Shown here in pieces: positions 23,895-33,036 of a stretch of DNA of 64,000 nucleotides. Origin of the DNA: Paracoccaceae bacterium (GTDB taxonomy: Bacteria > Pseudomonadota > Alphaproteobacteria > Rhodobacterales > Rhodobacteraceae). Made by a program: the position numbers and the translations under genes. The stretch lies in assembly GCA_014872815.1 (NCBI GenBank), contig WKFK01000011.1, positions 186,001 through 250,000 of the forward strand. Direction: 5' to 3'. Every line of letters begins with the position of its first letter. Position 1 is the stretch's first letter. The notes beneath the pieces were generated by a model. It saw nothing but the letters and a program-made list of their open reading frames with translations, was not told the origin of the DNA and did not search any database.

Positions 23895-24140
23895 TTAGCC
23901 CGCTTTGCCTTCCAGCGCCTCAATCCGCGCCTTCAGAGCTTCATTTTCCTCACGGGCTTTCTGCGCCATGGCGCGCACCGCATCAAACTCTTCGCGGGTG
24001 ACAAAATCCCGATCCGCCAGCCAACGGTCCATCAACGACTTCATCGCGTTGTCGGCCTCGTCCTTGGCGCCCTGAGCCACACCCATGGCGTTGGTCATCA
24101 ACTGAGACATGTCGTCCATGAATTTGTTCCGGGTTTGCAT
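23895..24140 (-). CDS. ubiK: UbiK/YqiC family (BMFP) accessory factor
   Basis: An 81-residue protein with an N-terminal amphipathic part (NKFMDDMSQLMTNAMGVAQG) and a C-terminal coiled coil (EFDAVRAMAQKAREENEAL followed by a KARIEALE-type heptad). This is the pattern of the BMFP/YqiC family. UbiK assists the aerobic ubiquinone-synthesis complex by binding lipids in enterobacteria. A GGAGAG ribosome site precedes the ATG. It is divergent from lgt with a 60-base spacer. Confidence 0.86.
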   Translation of the reverse strand: MQTRNKFMDDMSQLMTNAMGVAQGAKDEADNAMKSLMDRWLADRDFVTREEFDAVRAMAQKAREENEALKARIEALEGKAG

Positions 24141-24202
24141 CGCACTCTCCGCTTATCTGATCCTGACTGCCTATATGGGCATCAACCCGCTCAGACACAA
24201 GG

Positions 24203-25147
24203 TTGACTTTGTCGCAACGGCAAGGCCACTTGTGGCGCAAACCCACGCGGCCCAGACAGCGACGGAGCAGTCCCATTCAGTTCCCTAATATTTCCCCTGA
24301 AATCTTCTCCATCTCCGCTTTTGGCATGGAATTTGCCCTGCGCTGGTACGCCCTGGCCTATATCGTCGGTATCCTGATCGGCTGGCGCATTGTGGTGGCC
24401 ACCGTGAACCGCCCCGCGCTCTGGCCCAAGGACACAGCGCCCATCACCGCGCGACAAATTGAGGACCTGCTCACTTGGGTCATTCTTGGCGTAATTGCCG
24501 GGGGCCGCCTCGGCTACGTGCTGTTTTACAAACCTGCCTTCTACCTCGCCAATCCCGGCGACATCATCCGCATCTGGGACGGCGGCATGTCGTTTCACGG
24601 CGGCATGTTGGGCGTCATTGTCGCGGGCTGGCTCTATTGCCAGAAACACGGCCTGCTGAAACTCCAAGTTGGCGACGCCATGGCGCTTGGTGTGCCTGTC
24701 GGCCTGTTTCTGGGGCGCATCGCCAACTTCATCAACGCCGAGCTTTGGGGCCGCCCCACCGATGTGCCCTGGGGCGTGATATTCCCCGGCCACGCCGCAC
24801 AAGACTGCGGCCAGCTCGCTGCCCTCTGCGCCCGTCACCCGTCACAGCTGTACGAAGCTCTAATGGAAGGTCTGATCCTCGGTGTGGTCATGCTCTACCT
24901 CGCCTACCGTCGCGGCGCCCTCAAAGCCCCCGGCACCATCACCGGCACCTTCTTTGTGGGCTATGGCCTCGCCCGCTTCATTGTCGAATTCTTCCGCCAG
25001 CCAGACGCGCAGTTCATCTCTGAAGGCAATCCACTGGGCCTCGCTCTGCACCTGAACGGCTATGGCTTCACCATGGGCCAACTGTTGTCCCTGCCAATGA
25101 TCGCCCTTGGCGCCTACCTGATCCTGCGTGCCAAACGCCAGCCATGA
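24203..25147 (+). CDS. lgt: Prolipoprotein diacylglyceryl transferase
   Basis: Lgt attaches diacylglycerol to the lipobox cysteine of prolipoproteins in the inner membrane. The conserved motifs are visible: [17 protein letters not shown] in the first helix, [14 protein letters not shown], and [17 protein letters not shown] with its Arg, Asn and Glu residues. About seven hydrophobic segments follow each other. The start is unclear: no ATG precedes the conserved [11 protein letters not shown]. In-frame candidates are TTG 24203, TTG 24230, or an ATT about 24277 that has CGGAG upstream. The stop overlaps midA (ATGA). Confidence 0.92.
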   Translation: MTLSQRQGHLWRKPTRPRQRRSSPIQFPNISPEIFSISAFGMEFALRWYALAYIVGILIGWRIVVATVNRPALWPKDTAPITARQIEDLLTWVILGVIAGGRLGYVLFYKPAFYLANPGDIIRIWDGGMSFHGGMLGVIVAGWLYCQKHGLLKLQVGDAMALGVPVGLFLGRIANFINAELWGRPTDVPWGVIFPGHAAQDCGQLAALCARHPSQLYEALMEGLILGVVMLYLAYRRGALKAPGTITGTFFVGYGLARFIVEFFRQPDAQFISEGNPLGLALHLNGYGFTMGQLLSLPMIALGAYLILRAKRQP

Positions 25148-26202
25148 GCGATCTGACCCAACATCTATTGGCGCGTATCGAAGCCCATGGCCCCATGACC
25201 GTGGCTGACTTCATGAGCGAAGCCCTGCTGCATCCCACGCTCGGCTACTACACCACGCGTGACCCGCTGGGCGCCGAGGGCGATTTCACCACCGCGCCGG
25301 AGATCAGCCAAATGTTTGGCGAACTCGTCGGCCTCGCGCTGGCGCAGGCCTGGCTCGACCAAGGCGCCCCCGCATCGTTCACGCTCGCTGAACTTGGCCC
25401 CGGTCGCGGTACGCTTATGGCCGACATCTTGCGCGCCACCCGCGCCGTGCCCGGCCTTCACGCCGCGGCGCACATCCACCTTGTCGAGGCCTCCCCAACC
25501 CTGCGCGAAAAACAACGCGACGCCATCAAGGCCGAGATCACGCACCACGACACCGTGGACACCCTGCCACAGCAGCCACTCTTTCTAGTCGCCAATGAAT
25601 TCTTCGACGCGCTGCCTATCCGCCAATTCCAACGCGGCCCCACCGGCTGGCACGAGCGCCTGATCGCCATGCGCGACGGCAAGCTCAGCTTTGCCTTCGG
25701 CCCCGAATTGCCGCAACCGCAGCTCGAACACCGCCTGACCGACACCACGCAGGGCATGATTGTCGAAACCTGCGCCCCCGCGTTTTCGGTGGCGTCCGAG
25801 ATCGGCGCCCGCATTCGCGACTTTGGCGGCGCCGCGCTGCTGATCGACTACGGGGACTGGCGGTCAAAGGGCGATACCCTGCAGGCGCTCAAAGACCACG
25901 AATACGCCAACCCGCTCGACACCCCCGGCGAGGCGGACATCACCGCGCATGTGGATTTTGAGGCCCTTGCCCAAGCTGCCCCCTGCGCCCATAGCACGCT
26001 CACCCCACAAGGCGTATTTCTCGAAACCCTCGGCATCACGCCCCGCGCTCAGGCCTTGGCCTCCCGCCTCAATGGCGACGCCTTGCAATCCCACATCGCT
26101 GCCCATCGCCGCTTGACGCACCCCGAAGAAATGGGAAACCTGTTCAAAGTGCTCGCGCTCTATCCGGAAAACGGCACACCTCCACCAGGATGCACACCAT
26201 GA
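25144..26202 (+). CDS. MidA/NDUFAF7-like SAM-dependent methyltransferase
   Basis: A 352-residue class I methyltransferase of the DUF185/MidA family; the mitochondrial relative methylates an arginine of a complex I subunit. Features include [19 protein letters not shown] at the N-terminus, [18 protein letters not shown], the SAM motif [14 protein letters not shown] near residue 85, and [14 protein letters not shown] near 150. It overlaps lgt by 4 bases and pgeF by 4 bases, so it is the middle gene of the lgt-midA-pgeF operon. Confidence 0.88.
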   Translation: MSDLTQHLLARIEAHGPMTVADFMSEALLHPTLGYYTTRDPLGAEGDFTTAPEISQMFGELVGLALAQAWLDQGAPASFTLAELGPGRGTLMADILRATRAVPGLHAAAHIHLVEASPTLREKQRDAIKAEITHHDTVDTLPQQPLFLVANEFFDALPIRQFQRGPTGWHERLIAMRDGKLSFAFGPELPQPQLEHRLTDTTQGMIVETCAPAFSVASEIGARIRDFGGAALLIDYGDWRSKGDTLQALKDHEYANPLDTPGEADITAHVDFEALAQAAPCAHSTLTPQGVFLETLGITPRAQALASRLNGDALQSHIAAHRRLTHPEEMGNLFKVLALYPENGTPPPGCTP

Positions 26203-26957
26203 CGCTTGAGATTCTGACTTCAGACCTGCTTGCTCCCGTGCGCCACGGGTTCTTCACCCGTCGCGGCGGTGCCTCTTCTGGCGTCTTTGAGGGGCTGAAC
26301 TGCGGCATCGGCAGCTCCGATCAGGCCGAGATTGTCACCATCAATCGCCAACGTGTGGCCAATGCCATGGGCGTCGACCTGCTCCACCTTGCCAGCGTGC
26401 ACCAAATTCACTCCGCCGATGTGGCAACCATCTCTGCGCCCATCTCGGGCGAACGCCCCCGCGCGGACGCCATTGTCACCGCCACGCCCGGCCTAGCTCT
26501 GTCGATTCTCACCGCAGATTGCCAACCGGTGCTGTTTTCCGATCCAGAGGCCGGTGTGATTGGCGCCGCCCACGCTGGATGGCGCGGCGCGTTGGACGGC
26601 GTGCTGGATGCAACCTTAGACGCAATGGAAGCGCTCGGTGCGTCCCGCGACACCACCCACGCCGTGATCGGCCCCTGCATCAGCCAAGACGCCTACGAAG
26701 TTGGCCCGGAGTTTCTCGACGCCTTCCTCACTGAAGACGCCGCCAACAGCCGATTCTTCAAAGAGGGCGACGGCGACCGCAAGCTTTTCGACCTGCCCTC
26801 CTATGGCCTGCATCGTTTACGGGCCGCAAACATTGGCAAAGCCGAATGGACCCGCCATTGCACCTATTCTGATCCGGACAGATTCTACTCCTACCGGCGC
26901 ACAACCCACGCCAAAGAGGCAGATTACGGCCGCCTGATTGCCTCTATCTCTCTGTAA
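26199..26957 (+). CDS. pgeF: Peptidoglycan editing factor PgeF (YfiH)
   Basis: A 252-residue multicopper-oxidase-like (laccase domain, DUF152) protein. In enterobacteria PgeF removes L-Ser wrongly placed in the peptidoglycan stem peptide. Metal-ligand motifs are visible: His in VHQIHSADV, LTADCQPVLF with its Cys, AAHAGWRGAL with its His, and IGPCISQDAYEVG. The ATG at 26199 overlaps the midA stop (ATGA) and is preferred over 26190. It is the last gene of the operon and is followed by a hairpin at 26968-26984. Confidence 0.88.
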   Translation: MTLEILTSDLLAPVRHGFFTRRGGASSGVFEGLNCGIGSSDQAEIVTINRQRVANAMGVDLLHLASVHQIHSADVATISAPISGERPRADAIVTATPGLALSILTADCQPVLFSDPEAGVIGAAHAGWRGALDGVLDATLDAMEALGASRDTTHAVIGPCISQDAYEVGPEFLDAFLTEDAANSRFFKEGDGDRKLFDLPSYGLHRLRAANIGKAEWTRHCTYSDPDRFYSYRRTTHAKEADYGRLIASISL

Positions 26958-26967
26958 ACAATGACTT

Positions 26968-26984
26968 TCTGCGGATACCGCAGA
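26968..26984 (+). terminator. Hairpin after pgeF
   Basis: TCTGCGG-ata-CCGCAGA is a perfect 7-bp stem 10 bases after the pgeF stop, followed by TTTGTCTCTC. It probably ends the lgt-midA-pgeF transcript. Confidence 0.6.
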
Positions 26985-27110
26985 TTTGTCTCTCTATTTT
27001 CCTCAAATCTGACCAATCCTGCCGCATCTCTGCCCCATTTCGACACGAGACTGATCTCAAGTTGGAAACAATGGTCCACAAGAGACCAAGACATGCCAAG
27101 GAGAGCAGAC

Positions 27111-27251
27111 ATGAAAACCCAGAGCCGCTTCGTTAAATCCGTAGTTGCAGCTTCCCAAAAAGACGCGCCACAAATGCCATGGGCCCGCGGTGCACGCCGC
27201 GCCGCCTTCATCGCCAAGCGCAAAGGCGTGATGCTGAAGCGCGCAGCTTAA
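27111..27251 (+). CDS. 46-residue basic protein, unknown function
   Basis: A short ORF with a strong ribosome site (CAAGGAGAG, 6 bases upstream of the ATG) and its own terminator at 27275-27317. The product is Arg/Lys/Ala-rich with very few acidic residues (KTQSRFVKSVVAAS, MPWARGARRAAFIAKRKG) and a C-terminal KRAA. The composition suggests nucleic-acid or ribosome binding, but no domain is recognisable. I believe similar short proteins exist in related roseobacters, which cannot be checked here. Confidence 0.6.
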   Translation: MKTQSRFVKSVVAASQKDAPQMPWARGARRAAFIAKRKGVMLKRAA

Positions 27252-27274
27252 GCCCCCGCCTCACCTCGTATTTT

Positions 27275-27317
27275 CGCAAAGCATCTTGCAATTTGACAGG
27301 GTGCTTTTGCGTTTTTT
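27275..27317 (+). terminator. Terminator after the 46-residue protein gene
   Basis: CGCAAA-GCA pairs with TGC-TTTTGCG across a loop of about 19 bases, with one bulged A, and is followed directly by TTTTTT at 27312-27317. It separates the short gene from purE. Confidence 0.65.
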
Positions 27318-27402
27318 CCACCATATTGATGCGCAAATTTTCCGCAACACGGCGCCCCATGCTTTCTGCACACCTAGATTTTTGCAGACCCCACCCGCCG
27401 CA

Positions 27403-27430
27403 TTGCTTAAATCCCTGAACCGTCTATAAC
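27403..27430 (+). promoter_or_regulatory. Probable sigma-70 promoter of purEK
   Basis: TTGCTT (27403-27408), a 16-base spacer and TATAAC (27425-27430) resemble a housekeeping promoter. The predicted transcript would start near 27437, about 25 bases before the purE ATG, leaving room for AGAGG at 27451-27455. Confidence 0.5.
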
Positions 27431-27460
27431 GCGAGCCAAATTCTGATCTCAGAGGCGCAT

Positions 27461-27952
27461 ATGACGGACACACCTCAAGTCGGCATCATCATGGGCAGCC
27501 AGTCTGACTGGCCCACGATGAAAGAAGCAGCCACCATTTTGGAAGAGCTGGGCATTTCTTACGAAAAGAAGATTGTCTCCGCCCATCGCACGCCCGATCG
27601 TCTCTGGTCTTACGGCAAGGAAGCCGCAGGTCGCGGCCTTCAGGTGATCATCGCTGGCGCTGGCGGCGCTGCACATCTGCCCGGCATGATGGCCTCCAAA
27701 ACCCGCGTACCAGTGGTCGGCGTTCCCGTTCAAACCCGCGCCCTCTCTGGTGTCGACAGCCTCTATTCCATCGTGCAGATGCCCAAAGGCTTCCCGGTGG
27801 CCACCATGGCCATTGGTGCCGCCGGTGCCGCCAACGCAGGTCTGATGGCCGCCGGCATTCTGGCACTGCAGGACGCCGATCTGGCCGCACGTCTGGACGC
27901 CTGGCGCGACACCCTCTCCGCCTCTATTCCGGATGAGCCGCAAGATGACTAA
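27461..27952 (+). CDS. purE: N5-carboxyaminoimidazole ribonucleotide mutase
   Basis: A 163-residue class I PurE that converts N5-CAIR to CAIR in purine synthesis. The substrate-binding motif [13 protein letters not shown] is at about residues 7-19 and the catalytic [10 protein letters not shown] near 44-53 with its conserved His. The mid-section [13 protein letters not shown] and the GVP loop are standard. It overlaps purK, with which it works in sequence: PurK makes N5-CAIR from AIR, ATP and bicarbonate. Confidence 0.95.
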   Translation: MTDTPQVGIIMGSQSDWPTMKEAATILEELGISYEKKIVSAHRTPDRLWSYGKEAAGRGLQVIIAGAGGAAHLPGMMASKTRVPVVGVPVQTRALSGVDSLYSIVQMPKGFPVATMAIGAAGAANAGLMAAGILALQDADLAARLDAWRDTLSASIPDEPQDD

Positions 27953-29027
27953 GCCGCTCGCTCCCGGATCGACCATTGGTATCCTCGGCGGTGGCCAACT
28001 CGGCCGCATGCTATCGGTTGCGGCCTCCCGTCTGGGCTACAAGACCTGTGTCTATGAACCCGGCGGAGACTGCCCAGCCAGCCATGTGGCGAACTACCAC
28101 TTCCAAAAAGCCTACGACGACGCAGACGCCCTACGGCAGTTTGCCGAGGCTGTGGATGTCATCACCTACGAGTTTGAAAACATCCCCACATCGGCGCTGG
28201 ACATTCTCGAAGCGCATTGCCCGATCCACCCCAACCGCGAAGCGCTGCGGGTGTCTCAGGATCGACTGACGGAAAAGACCTTCCTGCAAGACCTCGGCCT
28301 GAAAACCGCGCCATTTGCCGATGTCACCGACTCTGAGAGCATGGCCAAAGCCATTGCCGAGATCGGCGCACCGTCGATCCTGAAAACCCGCCGCTTTGGT
28401 TATGACGGCAAAGGCCAAGCCCGCCTGAAAACTGCTGCAGATGCCGACGCGGCTCTGGCCGATATGGCAGGCGCACCTGCCCTGCTGGAAGGCTTTGTCG
28501 ACTTCTCCCACGAGGTCAGCGTGATTGCCGCCCGTGGCATTGACGGTCAGGTGGCCTGCTTTGATCCCGGTGAAAACGTGCACAAAGACGGCATCCTTGC
28601 CACAACCACCGTGCCCGCCCGCCTGTCCGCTGGTCAGCGCATGGACGCCGTCCTGCTCGCCGCCAACATCCTGAACAAACTGGAGTATGTTGGCGTCATG
28701 GGGGTGGAGCTCTTTGTTACCAAAGACGGCCTCATCGTGAACGAAGTCGCCCCGCGGGTGCACAATTCCGGCCACTGGACCCAAAACGGCTGCGCTGTGG
28801 ATCAGTTTGAACAGCACATCCGCGCTGTCACCGGCCTGCCCCTCGGCGACGGCCAACGGCACAGCGATGTGGTCATGGAAAACCTGATTGGCCATGACAT
28901 GGATCGCCTGCCAGAGCTGCTGCAGGAGCGCGACACCGCCGTGCATCTTTACGGCAAAGCGGAAACCAAAGCGGGCCGCAAGATGGGCCATGTGAACCGC
29001 ATCAAACGCGGCGATAAGAGCGTCTGA
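27945..29027 (+). CDS. purK: N5-carboxyaminoimidazole ribonucleotide synthase
   Basis: A 360-residue ATP-grasp enzyme. The N-terminal nucleotide-fold motif [12 protein letters not shown] lies near residues 11-22; [11 protein letters not shown] and the later GVMGVELFV and [15 protein letters not shown] are the ATP-grasp motifs with metal-binding Glu residues. ATG 27945, which overlaps the end of purE, gives the usual family N-terminus ([13 protein letters not shown]); an upstream ATG at 27933 is possible. A long hairpin at 29050-29096 follows the gene. Confidence 0.94.
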   Translation: MTKPLAPGSTIGILGGGQLGRMLSVAASRLGYKTCVYEPGGDCPASHVANYHFQKAYDDADALRQFAEAVDVITYEFENIPTSALDILEAHCPIHPNREALRVSQDRLTEKTFLQDLGLKTAPFADVTDSESMAKAIAEIGAPSILKTRRFGYDGKGQARLKTAADADAALADMAGAPALLEGFVDFSHEVSVIAARGIDGQVACFDPGENVHKDGILATTTVPARLSAGQRMDAVLLAANILNKLEYVGVMGVELFVTKDGLIVNEVAPRVHNSGHWTQNGCAVDQFEQHIRAVTGLPLGDGQRHSDVVMENLIGHDMDRLPELLQERDTAVHLYGKAETKAGRKMGHVNRIKRGDKSV

Positions 29028-29049
29028 CGAAAAACTTGAAACACCAAGC

Positions 29050-29096
29050 ATCCTTTAACGCGTTGAAATCATCGATTTCAGGCAGCGTTAAGGGAT
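29050..29096. terminator. Long two-part hairpin after purK
   Basis: ATCCTTTAACGC (29050-29061) pairs with GCGTTAAGGGAT (29085-29096) with one wobble, and inside it TGAAATC-atc-GATTTCA forms a second stem. No long T-run follows. It lies between the convergent purK and GNAT genes and probably protects or ends both transcripts. Confidence 0.5.
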
Positions 29097-29117
29097 TCAG
29101 TTATTTCGCATGACGCT

Positions 29118-29600
29118 TTAGCCCCGCATATCCAGCAAAAACCGGCGGAAGGTCTGCCCACCATAACGGACCTCCCCCACTTCTTTGGCGCCCATCCGCG
29201 CCAGGGCCTTCACCGACCGCCGGGTTGGGGCCAGCAGGAACTGAACGGTCTCAATCCGCGCATCCTCCGCCGCAAAAGCCAGCGCCTGCCGCGTGATCTC
29301 CAAGCCTTTCCCAAAAGCCGCAGGCACAAGCACAAGCCCAAAATCCCAGACGTCGCCCTCTTTCTCAAAGCCACCCCAGCCGAGAAAAATGTCACCTTGC
29401 CAGATTGCCCAGTGGCCCAGTCCGTCCTCTGCCCAACGCTGCGCCTTGACCTGCAAAAACGCCTCCACATCAAAGGCTCCGTCGAGCAGCGGCAAATGCG
29501 CTGCCACCCGCGCATCCGCCATCTGCGCCGCCAAAAGCCCCCGCGGCACCGCCTGCAAATCTTCAAACTTAAAATCCGGCACCGGCCAACACCATCTCAT
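29118..29600 (-). CDS. GNAT family acetyltransferase
   Basis: A 160-residue acetyltransferase of the RimJ/RimL-like branch. The N-terminal substrate part (DARVAAHLPLLDGAF) is followed by the beta strands HWAIWQGDIFLGWGGFE and VWDFGLVLVPAAFGKGLEI, the latter covering the acetyl-CoA loop in a slightly degenerate form (FGKGLEI for the usual Q/RxxGxG/A). The start ATG at 29600 lies inside the tail of a repeat element, so a later start is possible. It follows phnM on the same strand; the substrate is unknown. Confidence 0.78.
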   Translation of the reverse strand: MRWCWPVPDFKFEDLQAVPRGLLAAQMADARVAAHLPLLDGAFDVEAFLQVKAQRWAEDGLGHWAIWQGDIFLGWGGFEKEGDVWDFGLVLVPAAFGKGLEITRQALAFAAEDARIETVQFLLAPTRRSVKALARMGAKEVGEVRYGGQTFRRFLLDMRG

Positions 29601-29652
29601 TCAAAAAGTATCCTGGGGAGTCACCGCGCTGCGGTGACGGGGCAAAGCCCCT
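29592..29652. repeat. Extragenic repeat, family A, copy 2 (reverse)
   Basis: Read on the minus strand it has GGGGC-ttt-GCCCC (29639-29651 region), GTC, a 7-bp hairpin TCACCGC-agc-GCGGTGA, CTCCCCAG, then GATAC and a T-run with GAATGAGATGG. The order and sequence match copy 1 at 20038-20096. It overlaps the phnM stop codon at one end and the GNAT start codon at the other. Confidence 0.55.
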
Positions 29653-30790
29653 ACCCCATAAAGCGAGCGGCCACATCGCCGGCCATAAAGCTGACCTGCC
29701 CGCCCACCAACGTGGCCCCAATCCGACCACTCTGCGCATCCACAATCACCAGATCCGCGCGTTTGCCCGCTTCCAAGGTGCCGCGATCCTTCAGCCCCAG
29801 CACCTCCGCTGGCTTGGCCGACACCAGCGCCCAAGCTTGTGCGAAGTCACAGACACCATCCTCCACCAGCCGCAACACCGCCTGCCGTGGCGCGGGATAG
29901 TGGTAGTCAGACGCCAAGCCATCCACCAGTCCCGCGGCCACCATCTCGGCCGCCGACACCTTGCCGGAATGGCTGCCGCCACGGACCACATTCGGCGCGC
30001 CCATCACCACCGGATCGCCCGCAGCTTTGGCTGTCTCCGCTGCCTCCAGGGTCTCTGGAAACTCACTGATCGACAGGCCGCAACCGCGCCAATTTTCCCG
30101 CGTCGCCGCGCTGTCATCATCATGGCTGCCCAGCTTCACGCCTTTGTCCGCCAACCGCGCCGCCAGCCGTGCCACCGCTTCGGGCACGGACTCCGTCACC
30201 GCATGCAGCGCCTGCAACAGCGCCAGATGTGCCTCAGGACTGCGCCCACTTTTGAGAGCCTGCCCGGTCAACCGTGGCGGCTTCTTTCCCTTCGCCAATG
30301 CCGCATGAGGTAAGTGATCATTGAACACCACGTAAGGCACGTCAAACGCGGCCACTGCAGCCTCAAACGCCGAATAGTCCTCCAACAGATGGCTCTCAAA
30401 CCGCAGCTGGACCAACATCTCTGTGCGCAAGCCTTCTGTGGCGGACAGCGCCTCCAAAAACCGCCGTGCAAAATCTGGCGAGCGCATGCCGCCCTCCCAG
30501 CTCCAGAACTGCGCCAACACCGCTGTGGTGATCCCATTGGCGGCCAGTTCGGCATCAACCGACACCAACCCGTCGCCAAGGTTTTTCATCGCCCCACGCC
30601 GTGGCGCGAGGTGCCGCTCAAACCCGTCGCCATGCAGATCCACGATACCGGGCAGAATGCGATATCCGCGCAAATCCACTTGCCGCGCGCCGTCCGCATC
30701 CCCGATCGTTCCTGCCACAATCCCAATCGGCTCTTGCGCAAACCCTTCCGGGCGTAACACCTCTGCGCCGTGCAAAAGCAGGTCCGTCAC
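29651..30790 (-). CDS. phnM: Alpha-D-ribose 1-methylphosphonate 5-triphosphate diphosphatase
   Basis: A 379-residue amidohydrolase-superfamily protein of the PhnM type. PhnM removes pyrophosphate from the ribose-phosphonate intermediate of the C-P lyase path. The metal-site motif DLHGDG is at residues 51-56, later metal residues fit the KLGSHDDD region, and [11 protein letters not shown] and the C-terminal amidohydrolase strand (ADLVIVD) are family-typical. The start is GTG, overlapping the lipase stop (GTGA). No phnGHIJKL genes are in the window, so this copy is detached from C-P lyase. Confidence 0.87.
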   Translation of the reverse strand: MTDLLLHGAEVLRPEGFAQEPIGIVAGTIGDADGARQVDLRGYRILPGIVDLHGDGFERHLAPRRGAMKNLGDGLVSVDAELAANGITTAVLAQFWSWEGGMRSPDFARRFLEALSATEGLRTEMLVQLRFESHLLEDYSAFEAAVAAFDVPYVVFNDHLPHAALAKGKKPPRLTGQALKSGRSPEAHLALLQALHAVTESVPEAVARLAARLADKGVKLGSHDDDSAATRENWRGCGLSISEFPETLEAAETAKAAGDPVVMGAPNVVRGGSHSGKVSAAEMVAAGLVDGLASDYHYPAPRQAVLRLVEDGVCDFAQAWALVSAKPAEVLGLKDRGTLEAGKRADLVIVDAQSGRIGATLVGGQVSFMAGDVAARFMG

Positions 30791-31671
30791 TGGCCGTCCA
30801 CTCCACCTTGATCAGGTGCACTTGGCCCCACAATCTCGCGCCACATCCGATCCCAAAGATCGTCGTCCTTCTCCGCTTCAGGATCACCATCCGCATCCAC
30901 AATCCGCTGCAACTCCCGCAAGGTGGCGTCCGCATCCCCCCATTCCATGTCATGATCAAACGCGCCGGTCTCCAAAAACTCGCGCACCTGCACAATCACC
31001 ATGGGGTTGTTCATCATAAACGTATGGGTCACCGGCAGCACGATATGGTCCGCCATGCCCTCAACCTTGGTGCTTTCCACCGAGACTTTGCCATCATCCG
31101 GCCCGGCAATCAGGCTGCTGTAATAAGGGTTGAGAGACTTGTCCCCGGCAATCACCCCCAGTTCAAAATCCACCGGCGGCAGATTGGCGGGTAACCCATC
31201 GGTGCCAAGCTGCATCCCCGCAGGGCCGTTGAGCCAGACAAACGGCTCCAGGTAGCTGAACTCATCCACCAGTTCCGAGCCTTTGTTGGGCGGCCCCAAC
31301 ATCACCACGCGGCCCAGCTCCGGTGGGCGGTGGTTTTCAAACCACACGCGGGTCAGAATACCGCCCATCGAGTGGGTGACAAAATGCACCTTGGTCCAGC
31401 CGCACTGCGCCACAGCCTTAGGCAGGGTCATATCGGCCAGCGTCTCGATCTCTTCTTTGGTGGAGGGATAGCCCAAGCGCACCACTTTGTAGCCATAGCG
31501 CTCAAGCGCCAATTCCATCAGAACAAAGGAACTCTCAGAGCGTGCCAACCCGTGCAGCAGGATCACACAGTCCTGCGCCTCCGACTCTGCGGCCACTTTT
31601 GGCTGCTCTGCCAAACTCTGCGTGCCCAGCCCCAAGGCCAGCACCGCTGCCATTTTCAAAAATCGAACCAT
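30787..31671 (-). CDS. Exported alpha/beta hydrolase, lipase-like
   Basis: A 294-residue protein with a probable signal peptide (residues 1-21, [10 protein letters not shown] core, cleavage near SLA-EQ). The oxyanion HG is at 40-41 (VILLHGLAR), and the nucleophile elbow THSMGG gives Ser101. A catalytic His candidate lies in [10 protein letters not shown]. The architecture resembles lipase/PGAP1-type hydrolases acting on lipid esters. An acidic, hydrophilic C-terminus ([13 protein letters not shown]) follows. It is translationally coupled to phnM downstream; the reason is not evident. Confidence 0.8.
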   Translation of the reverse strand: MVRFLKMAAVLALGLGTQSLAEQPKVAAESEAQDCVILLHGLARSESSFVLMELALERYGYKVVRLGYPSTKEEIETLADMTLPKAVAQCGWTKVHFVTHSMGGILTRVWFENHRPPELGRVVMLGPPNKGSELVDEFSYLEPFVWLNGPAGMQLGTDGLPANLPPVDFELGVIAGDKSLNPYYSSLIAGPDDGKVSVESTKVEGMADHIVLPVTHTFMMNNPMVIVQVREFLETGAFDHDMEWGDADATLRELQRIVDADGDPEAEKDDDLWDRMWREIVGPSAPDQGGVDGQ

Positions 31672-31732
31672 AGACTTGAGATAGGCCCTAAGCGGGGCCT
31701 ACAAAAGCAAAAACCTTACGGAAAGTGCCCCA

Positions 31733-32200
31733 ATGGCAACCCTTCGCCCACCAAAGTCGCGCCCACTGCGCCTCGCCGCCCGTGCCGTGATCCTGCACGA
31801 AGACCGCCTTTTGCTGGTCAACGCCTACCCAGATCACAAAGGCGCGCTCTGGTGTGCCCCCGGTGGTGGCGTCGAAAAACACAGCAGTCTGGCCGACAAT
31901 CTGATCCGCGAAGTGCATGAGGAATGTGGGCTCACGATCTCCGTTGGCGCGCCCTGCCTGATCAACGAGTTCCACGATAAGGAGAGCGATTTTCATCAGG
32001 TCGATCTCTTCTTTCGCTGTACCATCACCGATGGAGCGCTGGACGAAACATGGCAGGACCCGGAAAACATCGTCTCCAAACGCCGCTTCTTTTCCCGCGC
32101 AGAAATGGACCAGATCTCCTACCGTCCGCTCAGCCTGCCGGACGTGGCCTGGAGTGATGGCGTGCACTACGACACTTTGGAACCCTTGTTGAAGTTCTAG
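31733..32200 (+). CDS. Nudix hydrolase
   Basis: A 155-residue protein with the Nudix fold. The box reads GGVEKHSSLADNLIREVHEE followed by CGL (around residues 44-66): the REVHEE core is intact, but the first Glu of the G-x5-E pattern is Ser. Such enzymes cleave nucleoside diphosphates linked to other groups; the substrate is unknown. GGAAAG precedes the ATG. It is divergent from the lipase-phnM operon and convergent with the EamA gene, two bases apart. Confidence 0.84.
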   Translation: MATLRPPKSRPLRLAARAVILHEDRLLLVNAYPDHKGALWCAPGGGVEKHSSLADNLIREVHEECGLTISVGAPCLINEFHDKESDFHQVDLFFRCTITDGALDETWQDPENIVSKRRFFSRAEMDQISYRPLSLPDVAWSDGVHYDTLEPLLKF

Positions 32201-32202
32201 CC

Positions 32203-33036
32203 TCAAGCCTTGCGCATCGACACAAGCACACCGCCAATCACAAGCACCGCCGCGCCCACAAAGCGCAGCGTCAGCGGCTCGCTCAAAAACGCCATGCCGC
32301 CTGCCATCGCGATCACCGGCACCGACAATTGCGCTACCGCGGCACGGCTGGCACCCAAACTTGGTAAAATCGCATACCACAACGCATAGCCCAGCCCCGA
32401 GGTCACCACACCAGATACCACGGCCAGCGCCACACCCGCCGCTGGCATCTCCATGTCCATGCCCAAAGCGGCCGCCAACGCCAAAGCCACCGGGGCGGCC
32501 AAGATGAAATTCATCGCCGTGGCCTGTGTGGCATCCGCCTCTTTGCGCCCTTGCAACGAATAGATGCCCCAGCCAAGCCCCGCGCCCGCCATCATCGCCA
32601 CATGTGCAACCGAAATCGCGGGGCCACCGGTCGGTGCCAACAGCCAGACCAGCCCGCCCAGCGCCAGGCCAGCGCCCAGCCACCGCGTCGTTGGCACCTC
32701 TTCGCGCGCCACCACTGCGCCGCCAAACATGGTGATCTGCACCACGCCAAACAGCACCAAAGCGCCCAAACCCGCATCCAGGCCGCGATACGCCAGAGAA
32801 AAACCAAAGATATAGGCAAGCAACCCCGCCACAGCGACACTGCGCCCGCCCCCGCCCAGCGCAAAGCCACGCCGCTGCCAGGCCACCAAGACCGCCAAGG
32901 CCAGCGCCCCGCTCACAAGCCGCACCACGCCAAAATCCACCGCCTGCATGCCAGCGCCACTCACGGCAGCGCGGTTGAGGACAGAGTTCGCGGCAAAGGC
33001 CGTCATCGTGACAGCGGTCAGGAGAACCAATTTCAT
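32203..33036 (-). CDS. EamA/DMT family transporter
   Basis: A 277-residue inner-membrane protein with about ten hydrophobic segments in two EamA repeats (first LLTAVTMTAFAANSVLNRAAV, second starting near VAHVAMMAGAGLGWGIYSLQG). Family members export amino acids, sugars or metabolites; the substrate cannot be predicted. The start is ATG 33036 with GGAGAACC upstream on the minus strand; the longer frame to 33138 adds only hydrophilic residues. The C-terminus ends in a basic MRKA. Confidence 0.87.
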   Translation of the reverse strand: MKLVLLTAVTMTAFAANSVLNRAAVSGAGMQAVDFGVVRLVSGALALAVLVAWQRRGFALGGGGRSVAVAGLLAYIFGFSLAYRGLDAGLGALVLFGVVQITMFGGAVVAREEVPTTRWLGAGLALGGLVWLLAPTGGPAISVAHVAMMAGAGLGWGIYSLQGRKEADATQATAMNFILAAPVALALAAALGMDMEMPAAGVALAVVSGVVTSGLGYALWYAILPSLGASRAAVAQLSVPVIAMAGGMAFLSEPLTLRFVGAAVLVIGGVLVSMRKA

